From QQVM01 sp964544885 (GTDB taxonomy: Bacteria > Bacteroidota > Bacteroidia > AKYH767-A > 2013-40CM-41-45): a stretch of 64,000 nt of DNA. Where the stretch lies: positions 1 through 64,000 of the forward strand of contig CAZJDX010000002.1 of NCBI GenBank assembly GCA_964544885.1. Direction: 5' to 3'. Below, piece by piece: positions 35,647-43,871 of this stretch. Position 1 is the stretch's first letter, and each line of letters starts with the position of its first letter. The notes under the pieces were generated by a model. It was not told where the DNA came from, searched no databases, and was given only the letters and a program-made list of their open reading frames with translations. Position numbers and translations under genes: made by a program.

Positions 35647-36975
35647 TCAATCCACAAACATACCTTCACTGAGAGTCGTTTTGTTTTTGGGCATACGAAG
35701 TAACAAAATCAGTCCGACAATGAAAAAAAACGCCAGTATGATTATGCTGTTCCGCATGCTTCCCGTAATTTCATTAATATACCCAAAAGCAAAAGTACCA
35801 AGTACAGTTCCCAGTTTGTCACAAACATCGTAAAAGCTGAAATAGGATGCATGATCTTTGGTTTCGGGCAATAATTTCGAATAGGTTGATCGTGATAATG
35901 ATTGAATGCCACCCATCACGAGACCGACCACAGCTGCGAGTATCATGAACATTGTCTGTTCATTCACGCCGAACCTTTTATCACAAAAGTATGCGCCAAT
36001 ACAGATTAATACCCAGATTATCAGCGATATTGATAAAGCAAAAATGTTACCATATCTTTTCGAAAGAGAACTGAAAAGAAAGGCGCCGCCAATAGCTACG
36101 AACTGAATGATCAGAATAATGGCTATCAACACGGATGCGGGCAGTTTCAGTTCTCCGTCGCCAAACAGGGTTGCCACATACATTACCGTCTGTACTCCCA
36201 TATTGTAAAAGAAAAATGAAATCAGAAAGGTTTTAAGCCTGGATGTTTCTTGCAGTTCATGCCACACCTTTTTAAGTTCCCGGTAGCCATTGAGCAGATA
36301 CTTTCCGGAAGACTTCCGGTTGTACACATTGTCAGGCAAATAATAAAAAGTGTATTGAGAAAAACCAAACCACCACAATCCGACCAGTAAAAAAGCCAGA
36401 CGTGTTGCCATTCCCTTTTCCATATCTCCATACCATTGAGGGAACATGATCATGGTCAGCGAAAAAATAAGCAGTAACGAACTTCCTATGTAGCCCATGG
36501 CAAATCCCCGTGCGCTTACTTTGTCCTGATCTTTTATCTCTGCAATTTCTGGCAAAAATGCATTGTAAAAAACAATACTGCCTGCATAGCCGATTGCCGC
36601 CAGAATTGACCCGAAAACACCGATCCATAAAGTATCCATCGAATCAAAAAAGAAAAGCGATGCGCACGAAAATGCTCCCAGTGTACTGAAGAAATACATG
36701 AAACGTCTTTTCTTCCCGCTGTAATCCGCAATGGAGGAAAGTATAGGACTCACTGCAGCAATAAATAAAAAAGCCAGTGAAATGGCATAGGTCTGTAATG
36801 AATCACTGTTATATGTGCGTCCCAGAAATGAAACCTTATTGTTGTAATCTGTAGTGGTTACCGAATGAAAATAGATAGGGAATAAGGCAGAGGTTATGAC
36901 AAGTGAATAGGCGGAATTGGCCCAGTCATACATCGTCCATGCTCTGATGATTTTTTTATTTCCTTTCTCCAGCAT
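35647..36975 (-). CDS. MFS transporter of the UMF1/Atg22-like family
   Basis: About 442 residues with twelve predicted membrane segments. The start at 36975 (MLEKGNKKIIRAWTMYDWANSAY) is chosen because the family signature WxxYDWANSAY follows at once; the open frame runs 13 codons further upstream. Other family features are PILSSIADYSGKKRR in the loop after segment 2-3, and GGIQSLSRSTYSKLLPE in the second half. Bacterial members of this family are of unknown substrate; the eukaryotic relatives export amino acids from the vacuole. LutA-like gene follows on the same strand. Confidence 0.88.
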   Translation of the reverse strand: MLEKGNKKIIRAWTMYDWANSAYSLVITSALFPIYFHSVTTTDYNNKVSFLGRTYNSDSLQTYAISLAFLFIAAVSPILSSIADYSGKKRRFMYFFSTLGAFSCASLFFFDSMDTLWIGVFGSILAAIGYAGSIVFYNAFLPEIAEIKDQDKVSARGFAMGYIGSSLLLIFSLTMIMFPQWYGDMEKGMATRLAFLLVGLWWFGFSQYTFYYLPDNVYNRKSSGKYLLNGYRELKKVWHELQETSRLKTFLISFFFYNMGVQTVMYVATLFGDGELKLPASVLIAIILIIQFVAIGGAFLFSSLSKRYGNIFALSISLIIWVLICIGAYFCDKRFGVNEQTMFMILAAVVGLVMGGIQSLSRSTYSKLLPETKDHASYFSFYDVCDKLGTVLGTFAFGYINEITGSMRNSIIILAFFFIVGLILLLRMPKNKTTLSEGMFVD

Positions 36976-37041
36976 CAGGTTGTGCGATGATGAGTTCGTG
37001 ACCCAAAGAAACAAATATTCTTTGACTGCTATTCCCGCATA

Positions 37042-38073
37042 TCAGGTTGTGTGCCTGAAATTCTTGATGGTGTTTATAAAGAATCGGACTTTTTCAGGGT
37101 CTGTATCGGGATATAAGCCGTGACCAAGATTGGCAATATGTCTGTCAGGCCCAAAACTTCTCAGCATTTCCTCTGTTTCAAGTTGAATGGTTTCCTCGCT
37201 GGCATAAAGCATGCAAGGGTCTGCATTACCTTGGAGTGTTTTTTCTGTACCTATCAGTTTTCGCGATTCTTTGGCATCCATGTTCCAGTCCAGTCCAATC
37301 ACATTACACTTCAATTCTGCCATTTCTTTCCTGGCGAAATGGGCACCTTTCGCGAAAACTATTATCGGAACTTCATCTATCTGGTCACATATCATTGAAA
37401 TATAATACAGCGCGAATTCTTTGTACTGTTCGGGAGACAGGACGCCGGCCCAAGAATCAAATATCTGAATGATGTCGGCGCCGCTTTTTATCTGGCCTTT
37501 CAGGTAATTAATGGTGCTGACCGTGACTTTATGTAATAAGGTGTGGGCCAGCACGGGTTCGGTGTATAAAAACTTTTTGGCTTCACTGAACGTCTTACTG
37601 CCCTTTCCCTGAATCATATAGGATAAGATCGTCCAGGGCGCTCCTGCGAATCCGATGAGCGGCACCTTGCCGGCAAGATCTTTACGGGTCAGTTCAATTG
37701 CTTTCAACACATAATCAAGATCTGAGGCTTCCGCAATCTTCAGGTTCCGGATATCACTTTCTGTTTTAATGGTCTTTTCAAACCAGGGTCCGCTTGACTC
37801 AATCAGTTTATACGGCAATCCCATCGCCTCAGGTATTACCAGTATGTCAGAGAAAATGATCGCCGCATCCACACCCAGCAGCTCAACTGGTTGAACCGTG
37901 ACCTCAGCCGCTGCTGAAGGCGTCTCTACTAGATCTTTGAATCCTCCAATCTTCTTTCTTACTTCCCTGTACTCAGGCAATATCCTTCCGGCCTGACGCA
38001 TAAGCCATACGGGTGTCCTTTCGGTCTTCTCACCCCTGGCTGCGCGTAACAATAAGTCATTCTGTAAATTCAT
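37042..38073 (-). CDS. hemE: uroporphyrinogen decarboxylase
   Basis: 343 residues. Decarboxylates the four acetate arms of uroporphyrinogen III to coproporphyrinogen III in haem synthesis. The N-terminal signature RTPVWLMRQAGRILPEYR (about 19-36, with the substrate-binding Arg residues) and the second signature GFAGAPWTILSYMIQGKGS are both present, with the catalytic Asp region IFSDILVIPEAMG. C-terminus ends FINTIKNF. A -7 box lies 7 nt before the ATG. No other heme gene is adjacent; its neighbours are an MFS gene and a barrel protein. Confidence 0.96.
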   Translation of the reverse strand: MNLQNDLLLRAARGEKTERTPVWLMRQAGRILPEYREVRKKIGGFKDLVETPSAAAEVTVQPVELLGVDAAIIFSDILVIPEAMGLPYKLIESSGPWFEKTIKTESDIRNLKIAEASDLDYVLKAIELTRKDLAGKVPLIGFAGAPWTILSYMIQGKGSKTFSEAKKFLYTEPVLAHTLLHKVTVSTINYLKGQIKSGADIIQIFDSWAGVLSPEQYKEFALYYISMICDQIDEVPIIVFAKGAHFARKEMAELKCNVIGLDWNMDAKESRKLIGTEKTLQGNADPCMLYASEETIQLETEEMLRSFGPDRHIANLGHGLYPDTDPEKVRFFINTIKNFRHTT

Positions 38074-38080
38074 AAGGCTG

Positions 38081-38088
38081 CAAAAGTA
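38081..38088 (-). promoter_or_regulatory. -7 promoter element for hemE
   Basis: Minus-strand TACTTTTG, exact TAnnTTTG, ending 7 nt before the start codon at 38073, so the message would have a leader of only a few bases. The -33 side is weak. Confidence 0.5.
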
Positions 38089-38241
38089 CTTAATTCAAAA
38101 CATCCTTTCAGGTTTGCTTTATTCTATTGTGATTGATAATCATGCAAGGCTGTCATTGATTGTTGTTGTTTGTGAAGGGGCCCCTCCTGACAGCAATAAA
38201 ATGCATGATGCAAGAATAATATAAAGCAGTTCAAAGCTGCC

Positions 38242-40029
38242 CTAAAAATAGTTTACTATTCCAAAATGGATCTTTCCGTTTCGAAACAGGACAGGATTGT
38301 TAAATTGTTTTCCTAAGGCGTAACTGAGTGACATTATTCCAAGTTTGGTTTCGAAATTGATGCCCGCTCCAAATCCCCAGGGAGTATCACTAAGTGAAGA
38401 GTTTCTGCTTTTGTTTTCATACCAGGCAGCATTGAGAAATACAAACAAAAAGGAGTTCTGTTCAAGTAAATACCGGTACTCAACTTTTCCTGTAGAAAAG
38501 GTGGAAGCATAGATGGATTCTTCATCAAATCCCCTGAGGGATCTAAGGCCGCCTATGCGAAAAAGTTCATTACTGAAAATGGAAGTGTTATATATGTATC
38601 CGCCTTCCCCGCCTATGTTCAGCACATGTCTGCCTGAAAGTGATACATAGGTTTCAACTGCCAATTCAGCCTGATAACTGGTGGTTCGCAGTTTCAGGCT
38701 GTCATACAATGCAGGGTTGATATCCTGGTTCTTACGGATATCCCTGTTCCCAATACTACCGGTGGTTTCCAGCCTGAACCCCTTTCTTGGATTAAGTCTG
38801 TAATCCAGCTCTTCGACATGAAAAGTCAGTCCGTAGGCGGTAATCGAAATATCGGCATAGTCCGGCAGCGTCGTAAGATTTTCAAGTCCCTTGCTGCTCT
38901 GTAGATCGCTGTCTTTATCTTTCACAAAAGCTTTCAGGTAGTTGTTTCCCGAAAACGCGTACTGTACACCCAGACTTTTAATAACATCTGTATAGGTACT
39001 GTCTTTTCTGTAGATGGAAAGAAAACCATCAAGTCCGAAGGGGGTGTTCAGCAAAAAAGGATAAAGTCCCCTCAACTTCAGGTCCTGTGAACTGGATGGA
39101 AGCTGCTTCCAGTTCAGCTCAATAATCTCACCCCTGCGCAGAGAATTCTGAAGCTTGATGTGCGCTTCTCCCGTGATTTTGTATTTACCTTCATTATTTT
39201 CATCGGGTAATAAGCCGAGGATTCCATCGAATTGACTTGCTTTCTTGTTTTCAAGGAACAGTTCAATTTTTGTCTCTTTGTCAGTAAACACCACCCGGCT
39301 TTCTCTCAGCTCTCGTACGAATGCAAGCTCTTTAAGCCTGTTGCCGATCTTCCTTATTCTGGATTCATCATAAAGATCACCCGGTCTGATTCCAATATAA
39401 TTAAAGATGAAAACAGGCGCTATCGTCGCCTTTCCTCTGAGCAGAACACTGTCAATGACTACAGCCTTGTTTTTTTCCAGATAAATCTCTGCGCTGATTT
39501 CATTTCCCATCAAGCGGATATTGTTGAGGCGGACACCTGCGAATGGATATCCCTGATTCTCGCAATTGCGTAGAATTGTTTTCTGAATCCTGGCGATTTC
39601 TGTGTAATTGAAAGCTTTGTTGGAGCGGAGATTCCTTCTTATAGGAGTGCCACTCAGTACGGAGACATCAGCATTGCCTTTTCCCAAATAGGCAAGCTTG
39701 TAAACCTGGCCTAAGGAGAGTACAACCCTCATCTGAGCCGAGTCGCAACTCACTTCATCGAATGAAGCCGCCAGATAACCGTTTTGGTGAAGATTAAGCA
39801 AAGCATCCTGCAAAGCTTTTCGTGCCTCAATGGAATCCCTCAAGGAAGTTTCCCTGAACAGTCGCTTCTTTATTCTGGTATATTCCTCAAGTTGTGTCGA
39901 ATCCTTCAGTGTCAGACTTACTGTGTATTGATTTTGTCCAAACACGCGGCCTTCCGGTAAGAGCATTATGCCAAACAGGTATATATATATCAGTAAGGAC
40001 CTGTTTCTTTGATACCGGATAGATGTCAC
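38242..40029 (-). CDS. BamA/TamA-family outer membrane protein
   Basis: 595 residues. A basic N-terminus and hydrophobic segment (SLLIYIYLFGIMLLP) ending near VFGQ serve for export. POTRA-like repeats occupy about 40-260 (VVIDSVLLRGKATIAPVFIFNYIGIRPGDLYDESRIRKI is one, shown by the motif GIRPGDLYDES), then a 16-strand type barrel with the diagnostic RGFDE segment (GGLRSLRGFDEES) of the L6 loop. It is shorter than BamA (about 800), nearer to TamA-like or two-partner-type proteins of the Omp85 superfamily. Insertion or export of outer membrane proteins is the probable role. It follows ung on the same strand by 67 nt. Confidence 0.83.
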   Translation of the reverse strand: MTSIRYQRNRSLLIYIYLFGIMLLPEGRVFGQNQYTVSLTLKDSTQLEEYTRIKKRLFRETSLRDSIEARKALQDALLNLHQNGYLAASFDEVSCDSAQMRVVLSLGQVYKLAYLGKGNADVSVLSGTPIRRNLRSNKAFNYTEIARIQKTILRNCENQGYPFAGVRLNNIRLMGNEISAEIYLEKNKAVVIDSVLLRGKATIAPVFIFNYIGIRPGDLYDESRIRKIGNRLKELAFVRELRESRVVFTDKETKIELFLENKKASQFDGILGLLPDENNEGKYKITGEAHIKLQNSLRRGEIIELNWKQLPSSSQDLKLRGLYPFLLNTPFGLDGFLSIYRKDSTYTDVIKSLGVQYAFSGNNYLKAFVKDKDSDLQSSKGLENLTTLPDYADISITAYGLTFHVEELDYRLNPRKGFRLETTGSIGNRDIRKNQDINPALYDSLKLRTTSYQAELAVETYVSLSGRHVLNIGGEGGYIYNTSIFSNELFRIGGLRSLRGFDEESIYASTFSTGKVEYRYLLEQNSFLFVFLNAAWYENKSRNSSLSDTPWGFGAGINFETKLGIMSLSYALGKQFNNPVLFRNGKIHFGIVNYF

Positions 40030-40096
40030 CTGAGACTTGATTGGGTAATATTTTTGGCTGATACGGGCATGCTTTCATTTTTGTGAGTATGGAACA

Positions 40097-40777
40097 TCAC
40101 AAATTCCAGTCTATTGCTTTCTTTCCATTAAGTTTCAAATAGTCGTTAGCCTTGGAGAAATGTCTGCAACCGAAAAATCCTTTGTCGGCTGCAAAAGGGG
40201 ATGGATGTGCAGCTTTAAGTATGAGATGTTTCCGTGAGTCAATGAGGTGTTCTTTTGCCTGTGCAAACTTACCCCATAGCATAAAGACGATGCCAGACTT
40301 TTCCTCAGAGATTTTTTCAATAATATGATCGGTGAATTGTTCCCATCCCCGGTTTTGATGAGAACCCGCTTCGTTTGCTCTGACAGTAAGAGTTGCATTC
40401 AGCAGCAGTACGCCTTGTCTCGCCCAGTTGCTAAGGTTACCATGAGTCGGGATGTCCATTCCCAGGTCTGATTTCAGTTCTTTAAAAATATTTCTCAGTG
40501 ATGGGGGAATGCTTATCCCCTGCGGAACCGAGAAAGACAAACCGTGGGCTTGTCCTGGGCCATGATAAGGGTCCTGCCCTAAAATCACCACTTTTACATT
40601 TTCTATGGGGGTAAGATCAAAAGCGCTGAATATTTTTGACCCCGCAGGAAATATGGTATGGTTTGACTCTTTTTCAGAAACGAGAAATTGCTTTATTTCT
40701 TTGAAATATGGCTTTTTAAATTCAGTTGAAAGGAATTCCTTCCAGCTTGCTTCAATTTTTGGCTCTATCTCTGTCAT
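40097..40777 (-). CDS. ung: uracil-DNA glycosylase
   Basis: 226 residues, family 1 UDG, which removes uracil from DNA. The water-activating motif GQDPYHG (67-73, with catalytic Asp69) is followed by GLSFSVPQG; the uracil-specificity Asn lies in LLLNATLTV, and the leucine-intercalation loop has HPSPFAA. Length is typical. No linked repair gene. Confidence 0.96.
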   Translation of the reverse strand: MTEIEPKIEASWKEFLSTEFKKPYFKEIKQFLVSEKESNHTIFPAGSKIFSAFDLTPIENVKVVILGQDPYHGPGQAHGLSFSVPQGISIPPSLRNIFKELKSDLGMDIPTHGNLSNWARQGVLLLNATLTVRANEAGSHQNRGWEQFTDHIIEKISEEKSGIVFMLWGKFAQAKEHLIDSRKHLILKAAHPSPFAADKGFFGCRHFSKANDYLKLNGKKAIDWNL

Positions 40778-40868
40778 GATTACAGCGTTGATCCGGTTAT
40801 TTCAGGAGATAAATATATTTTGTTTTTTAATAAAAATTGATGCCTGTTCATATGTTGAAAACTAAGTC

Positions 40869-40898
40869 TTGTTAATTTGGCTCAAAAAGGTATTTTTG
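40869..40898 (+). promoter_or_regulatory. consensus promoter for the 44-residue lipoprotein
   Basis: TTG (40869-40871), exactly 19 nt, TATTTTTG (40891-40898): the best promoter in the window. Start of transcription about 40902-40905, giving a leader of about 70 nt. Confidence 0.72.
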
Positions 40899-40974
40899 CG
40901 AGGCTTTAATGTAAAAACCTAAAACAAATTCTGAAACACTTCGTTTTCAGAACTTAAACCTTATCAAAGACAAG

Positions 40975-41109
40975 ATGAAAAATTTCATTCGTGCCTGTGC
41001 AGTCCTCGCTGTCATCACTTTTTTCTTTGCTTCATGCAAATCCCATGAAAAATGTCCTGCATACGGACAAATGAATAAGTCCAAAACCGGTTCAGAAATA
41101 CGGGGTTAA
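40975..41109 (+). CDS. 44-residue lipoprotein
   Basis: Small open reading frame: MKNFIRACAVLAVITFFFASC is a clean lipoprotein signal with the lipid-bearing Cys at position 21, and the mature part is only KSHEKCPAYGQMNKSKTGSEIRG-like, with one Cys and a His. It has its own consensus promoter and a strong terminator 24 nt after the stop, so expression as a single gene is well supported. Very short Bacteroidota lipoproteins with a CKSHExCPAY start are familiar to me, function unknown. Confidence 0.78.
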   Translation: MKNFIRACAVLAVITFFFASCKSHEKCPAYGQMNKSKTGSEIRG

Positions 41110-41133
41110 TCCCGATTTCTGTTCCAGATAATC

Positions 41134-41162
41134 AAGCGAATCGTTACCGGTTCGCTTTTCTT
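41134..41162 (+). terminator. terminator after the 44-residue lipoprotein gene
   Basis: AAGCGAATCG (41134-41143) pairs with CGGTTCGCTT (41148-41157), 10 bp with one G-T, TTAC loop, then TTCTT. Confidence 0.85.
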
Positions 41163-41347
41163 GTATCTGCCGGAATATCCGTTAAAAGGGCCAAATAACT
41201 TCAATACTCATAAGACAAAGCAACAATCTTGCGTTCAGATATGGTTCTTGCTTTTTAAGTCCAATAGCCGGATAAACACAAAAATTATGCTGAGGCAAAT
41301 TGAAAGGGAAGGTTTGAGGATGAGCAGACCGGTTACCGTGAACAGAC

Positions 41348-41749
41348 TCAGTCTTTGTAATTGAAATGAATGTTTTGTTTTAGTTCCTGAGCCAGGCTCA
41401 GTGCCACAGGACAGGTTCTGGCGGCATGTTCCAGTATTGTTTTCTCTTTTTCGGAATACTTCACATCCGGCATTTCTACCTCAACTTTTATTTCGCCAAC
41501 CTTACGGGGATTACTCAACATAATTTTTTCAATCCCCATCCTCATTCCTTCAATCCGGATTCCATGCGTCCTTGCTGCTATTCCCATGAGCGTTGACATG
41601 CAGGTAGATAAAGCTATACAGAGCATGTCTGTTGGCGAAAAGGCTTCACCTTTTCCCTGGTTGTCGGGTGGAGCATCGGTTATTACCTTTCTTCCCGATT
41701 TCAGATGAGTAGATTCAGTCCTGAGATCACCCTGGTATATTGTAAACAT
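41348..41749 (-). CDS. OsmC family peroxiredoxin-like protein
   Basis: About 133 residues. The two redox cysteines of the OsmC/Ohr family are visible in SPTDMLCIALSTCMSTLMG and AARTCPVALSL. Reduces organic or lipid hydroperoxides, or has an unassigned thiol role (YhfA-like subgroup). The ATG at 41749 (MFTIYQGDL) is chosen because a -7 element ends at 41763, which would put transcription initiation at 41756-41759, downstream of or at the other candidate ATGs (41773, 41758). Stands alone. Confidence 0.87.
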   Translation of the reverse strand: MFTIYQGDLRTESTHLKSGRKVITDAPPDNQGKGEAFSPTDMLCIALSTCMSTLMGIAARTHGIRIEGMRMGIEKIMLSNPRKVGEIKVEVEMPDVKYSEKEKTILEHAARTCPVALSLAQELKQNIHFNYKD

Positions 41750-41762
41750 AGATTCCATACTG

Positions 41763-41770
41763 CGAAAGTA
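41763..41770 (-). promoter_or_regulatory. -7 promoter element for osmC-like gene
   Basis: Minus-strand TACTTTCG, TAnnTTTG with one change; TTG lies at 41789-41787, a 16-nt spacing that is somewhat short. Confidence 0.42.
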
Positions 41771-41858
41771 CACATTCGGTACCAGTCAATTTCTGCAGAA
41801 CCTTCATCCTTTGAAATAGTATGAGAGCCCCATAGTCCCTTCATTTCCCTGAAGTCAT

Positions 41859-41901
41859 CGAAAATTGTTGCCAGGCTTAGCCTGATGTAAAACAATTTTC
41901 G
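41859..41901. repeat. nested inverted repeat in the divergent gap
   Basis: Outer arms CGAAAATTGTT (41859-41869) and AACAATTTTCG (41891-41901) are perfectly complementary; between them CAGGC (41872-41876) and GCCTG (41880-41884) form an inner hairpin. The mirror motif GCCTG-AGC-CAGGC follows at 41925-41937. No gene is convincing in the rest of the gap 41774-42078. Confidence 0.6.
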
Positions 41902-42062
41902 TTAAAGTTCAGAACGAGAACCGGGCCTGAGCCAGGCAAAACTTGATCATAATGAATGCTCTGCTGCCTTTCCTGTCTTCACTTCGCCTCTGACACTCCC
42001 TCGTGACCGGCAATCAAGATCTGATTGCTGTTCTGATGAATATGTTTAACGTGGAAATTTCT

Positions 42063-42070
42063 TAGATTTG
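42063..42070 (+). promoter_or_regulatory. -7 promoter element for the outer membrane protein gene
   Basis: TAGATTTG, exact TAnnTTTG, ending 8 nt before the ATG at 42079; very short leader. The -33 side is weak. Confidence 0.45.
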
Positions 42071-42078
42071 TTGTGAAA

Positions 42079-42840
42079 ATGATACGGATTGCCCTGCTTT
42101 CACTTTTTATACTGATCATTTATCAGTCATCCGCACAGGATTCATTGCGCTCTTCCGGAGAGGAGACACAACTTCTTTTCAGGAACGAAGCAGAAGGCGG
42201 CATTAGTATCCATTCGGCAGGACTGGGGATTTCATTTAAAAGAGGATGGCATAAAACAGGATACAGGAAAAAAATGCTTGATCTTGACCTTGTTTCTTTA
42301 AGGCATCCCAAACAGTATAAACAACCTAATCCTTACTATCCTGATTCCCGCCCATTTTTCTTTGGCAAATTGAACTATGTGTACATGCTTCGTGCAGGTT
42401 ATGGTATGCAAAATGTGATTTTCAGCAAGGCGGAACGGAGTGGGGTAGAGGTCAGACTAAACTATTATGCCGGAGCAAATCTCGGCATGACCAAACCGGT
42501 ATATCTCGAAGTGCTTCTGGATTCTCAATATGATTCGCTCTTTAAAGTAGTTGAAGTGCGTAAATATGATCCTGAAGATCCATTACAACAATCCGTTGAA
42601 AATATTTATGGTCCGGGACCCTATTTCCAGGGTTTCGATCAGCTGAAGTTTCATCCCGGTATATACGCCAAACTTGCCTTGTCATTTGAATATTCCATCT
42701 GGCAGCAGAAAGTTACCGCCTTGGAGACCGGGGTGACGGTCGATTATTTCCCTAAAGCCATTCCGATCATGGCTTACAACAAGAATGAAAATCTTTATGT
42801 AAACTTTTTCATAACCTTACTCTGGGGAGCTAAATGGTAA
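42079..42840 (+). CDS. conserved hypothetical outer membrane beta-barrel-like protein
   Basis: About 253 residues from the ATG at 42079 (a GTG two codons earlier is also possible). Signal peptide MIRIALLSLFILIIYQSSAQ. The mature protein is a series of amphipathic strands with Gly/aromatic alternation (GGISIHSAGLGISFKRGW, VYMLRAGYG, EVRLNYYAGANLG) and ends in NFFITLLWGAKW, as expected for a small outer membrane barrel. I do not recognise a named family. It lies 97 nt upstream of lipA on the same strand; a functional link is not evident. Confidence 0.75.
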   Translation: MIRIALLSLFILIIYQSSAQDSLRSSGEETQLLFRNEAEGGISIHSAGLGISFKRGWHKTGYRKKMLDLDLVSLRHPKQYKQPNPYYPDSRPFFFGKLNYVYMLRAGYGMQNVIFSKAERSGVEVRLNYYAGANLGMTKPVYLEVLLDSQYDSLFKVVEVRKYDPEDPLQQSVENIYGPGPYFQGFDQLKFHPGIYAKLALSFEYSIWQQKVTALETGVTVDYFPKAIPIMAYNKNENLYVNFFITLLWGAKW

Positions 42841-42937
42841 GCTTACTGCCTGCTGGTTTTGGTGTGTAAGTTTAGCATGAAATCAGGAGGAGTCTCATTT
42901 TAATACATGACCAATAGTGGAAACAGGAACGAATCTT

Positions 42938-43789
42938 ATGATTGAGCAGAAAGCCCGTAAACCTGGTTGGCTTAAAGTGAAACTTCCAACCGGTGAAGAG
43001 TACGCAAAGGTGCGCGAGATAGTCAGTGAACATAAATTGCATACTATCTGCCAGAGTGGAAATTGCCCGAATATGGGAGAATGCTGGGGTGCAGGTACGG
43101 CAACATTCATGATCCTGGGTAATGTTTGTACCAGAAGTTGTGGATTCTGCAGTGTAAGTACCGGCAAGCCGGAAGCAGTTGATCCTTTCGAACCGTTGAG
43201 AGTAGCAAAGTCGGTAAAGCTGATGGGTTTGAAGCACTGTGTGATAACTTCAGTGGATCGTGATGATCTCAAAGACGGTGGCTCAGGGATTTGGGTGGAA
43301 ACAATTCGTAAAATAAGACAGGTATCACCCGGAACCACTATGGAGACACTCATTCCGGACTTTCAGGGAATTTGGGAAAATTTAAGTAAAGTAATTGCTG
43401 AAAAACCCGAGGTGATGTCACATAATCTGGAAACGGTCCGCAGACTCACAAAGCAGGTAAGGGTTCAGGCTAAATACGACAGAAGTCTGGAAGCCCTCAG
43501 TCGAATCAGCGACTCCGGTGTGGTAGCCAAATCCGGGATTATGCTGGGTTTGGGTGAGACCGGGGATGAGGTTCTGGAATCAATGGAAGACCTTCGTCAT
43601 GCTGGCGTTTCAATACTCACCTTGGGACAATACCTCCAGCCAACACGTGAACATTTACCGGTTAAGGACTTTGTCCATCCGGATGTTTTTGCAGAGCTTA
43701 AGCAAAAGGGTCTCGGCCTTGGTTTCCGTTATGTTGAATCCGGTCCATTGGTTAGGTCAAGTTACCATGCCGAAAAGCATTTGATCTGA
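42938..43789 (+). CDS. lipA: lipoyl synthase
   Basis: Radical-SAM enzyme that inserts two sulfurs into protein-bound octanoate. Both clusters are visible: the auxiliary-cluster cysteines in CQSGNCPNMGECW and the radical-SAM CxxxCxxC in CTRSCGFC; the closing family motif RSSYHAEKH is at the C-terminus. The ATG at 42938 (MIEQKARKPGWLKVKLP) is preferred; a GTG seven codons earlier at 42917 is an alternative. About 283 residues, normal for the family. lipB is not adjacent. Confidence 0.95.
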   Translation: MIEQKARKPGWLKVKLPTGEEYAKVREIVSEHKLHTICQSGNCPNMGECWGAGTATFMILGNVCTRSCGFCSVSTGKPEAVDPFEPLRVAKSVKLMGLKHCVITSVDRDDLKDGGSGIWVETIRKIRQVSPGTTMETLIPDFQGIWENLSKVIAEKPEVMSHNLETVRRLTKQVRVQAKYDRSLEALSRISDSGVVAKSGIMLGLGETGDEVLESMEDLRHAGVSILTLGQYLQPTREHLPVKDFVHPDVFAELKQKGLGLGFRYVESGPLVRSSYHAEKHLI

Positions 43790-43871
43790 TTCTTTCCATC
43801 GATATAACTTCAGGCGTATATCCTTCTGAACAGGCGCTAATCAATAATTTATCTCAATCAATAAATATTTT

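Noticed and set aside
38176..38185. Palindrome AGGGGCCCCT between hemE and the barrel gene
   Set aside because: A single 10-bp palindrome with no paired copy or T tract; can arise by chance.
41161..41364. 67-codon open frame after the small lipoprotein
   Set aside because: Starts with TTG inside the terminator tail, and the sequence has no domain or signal.
41701..41895. 64-codon frame upstream of the OsmC-like gene
   Set aside because: Overlaps the OsmC gene in another frame and starts inside the nested inverted repeat; no homology recognised.
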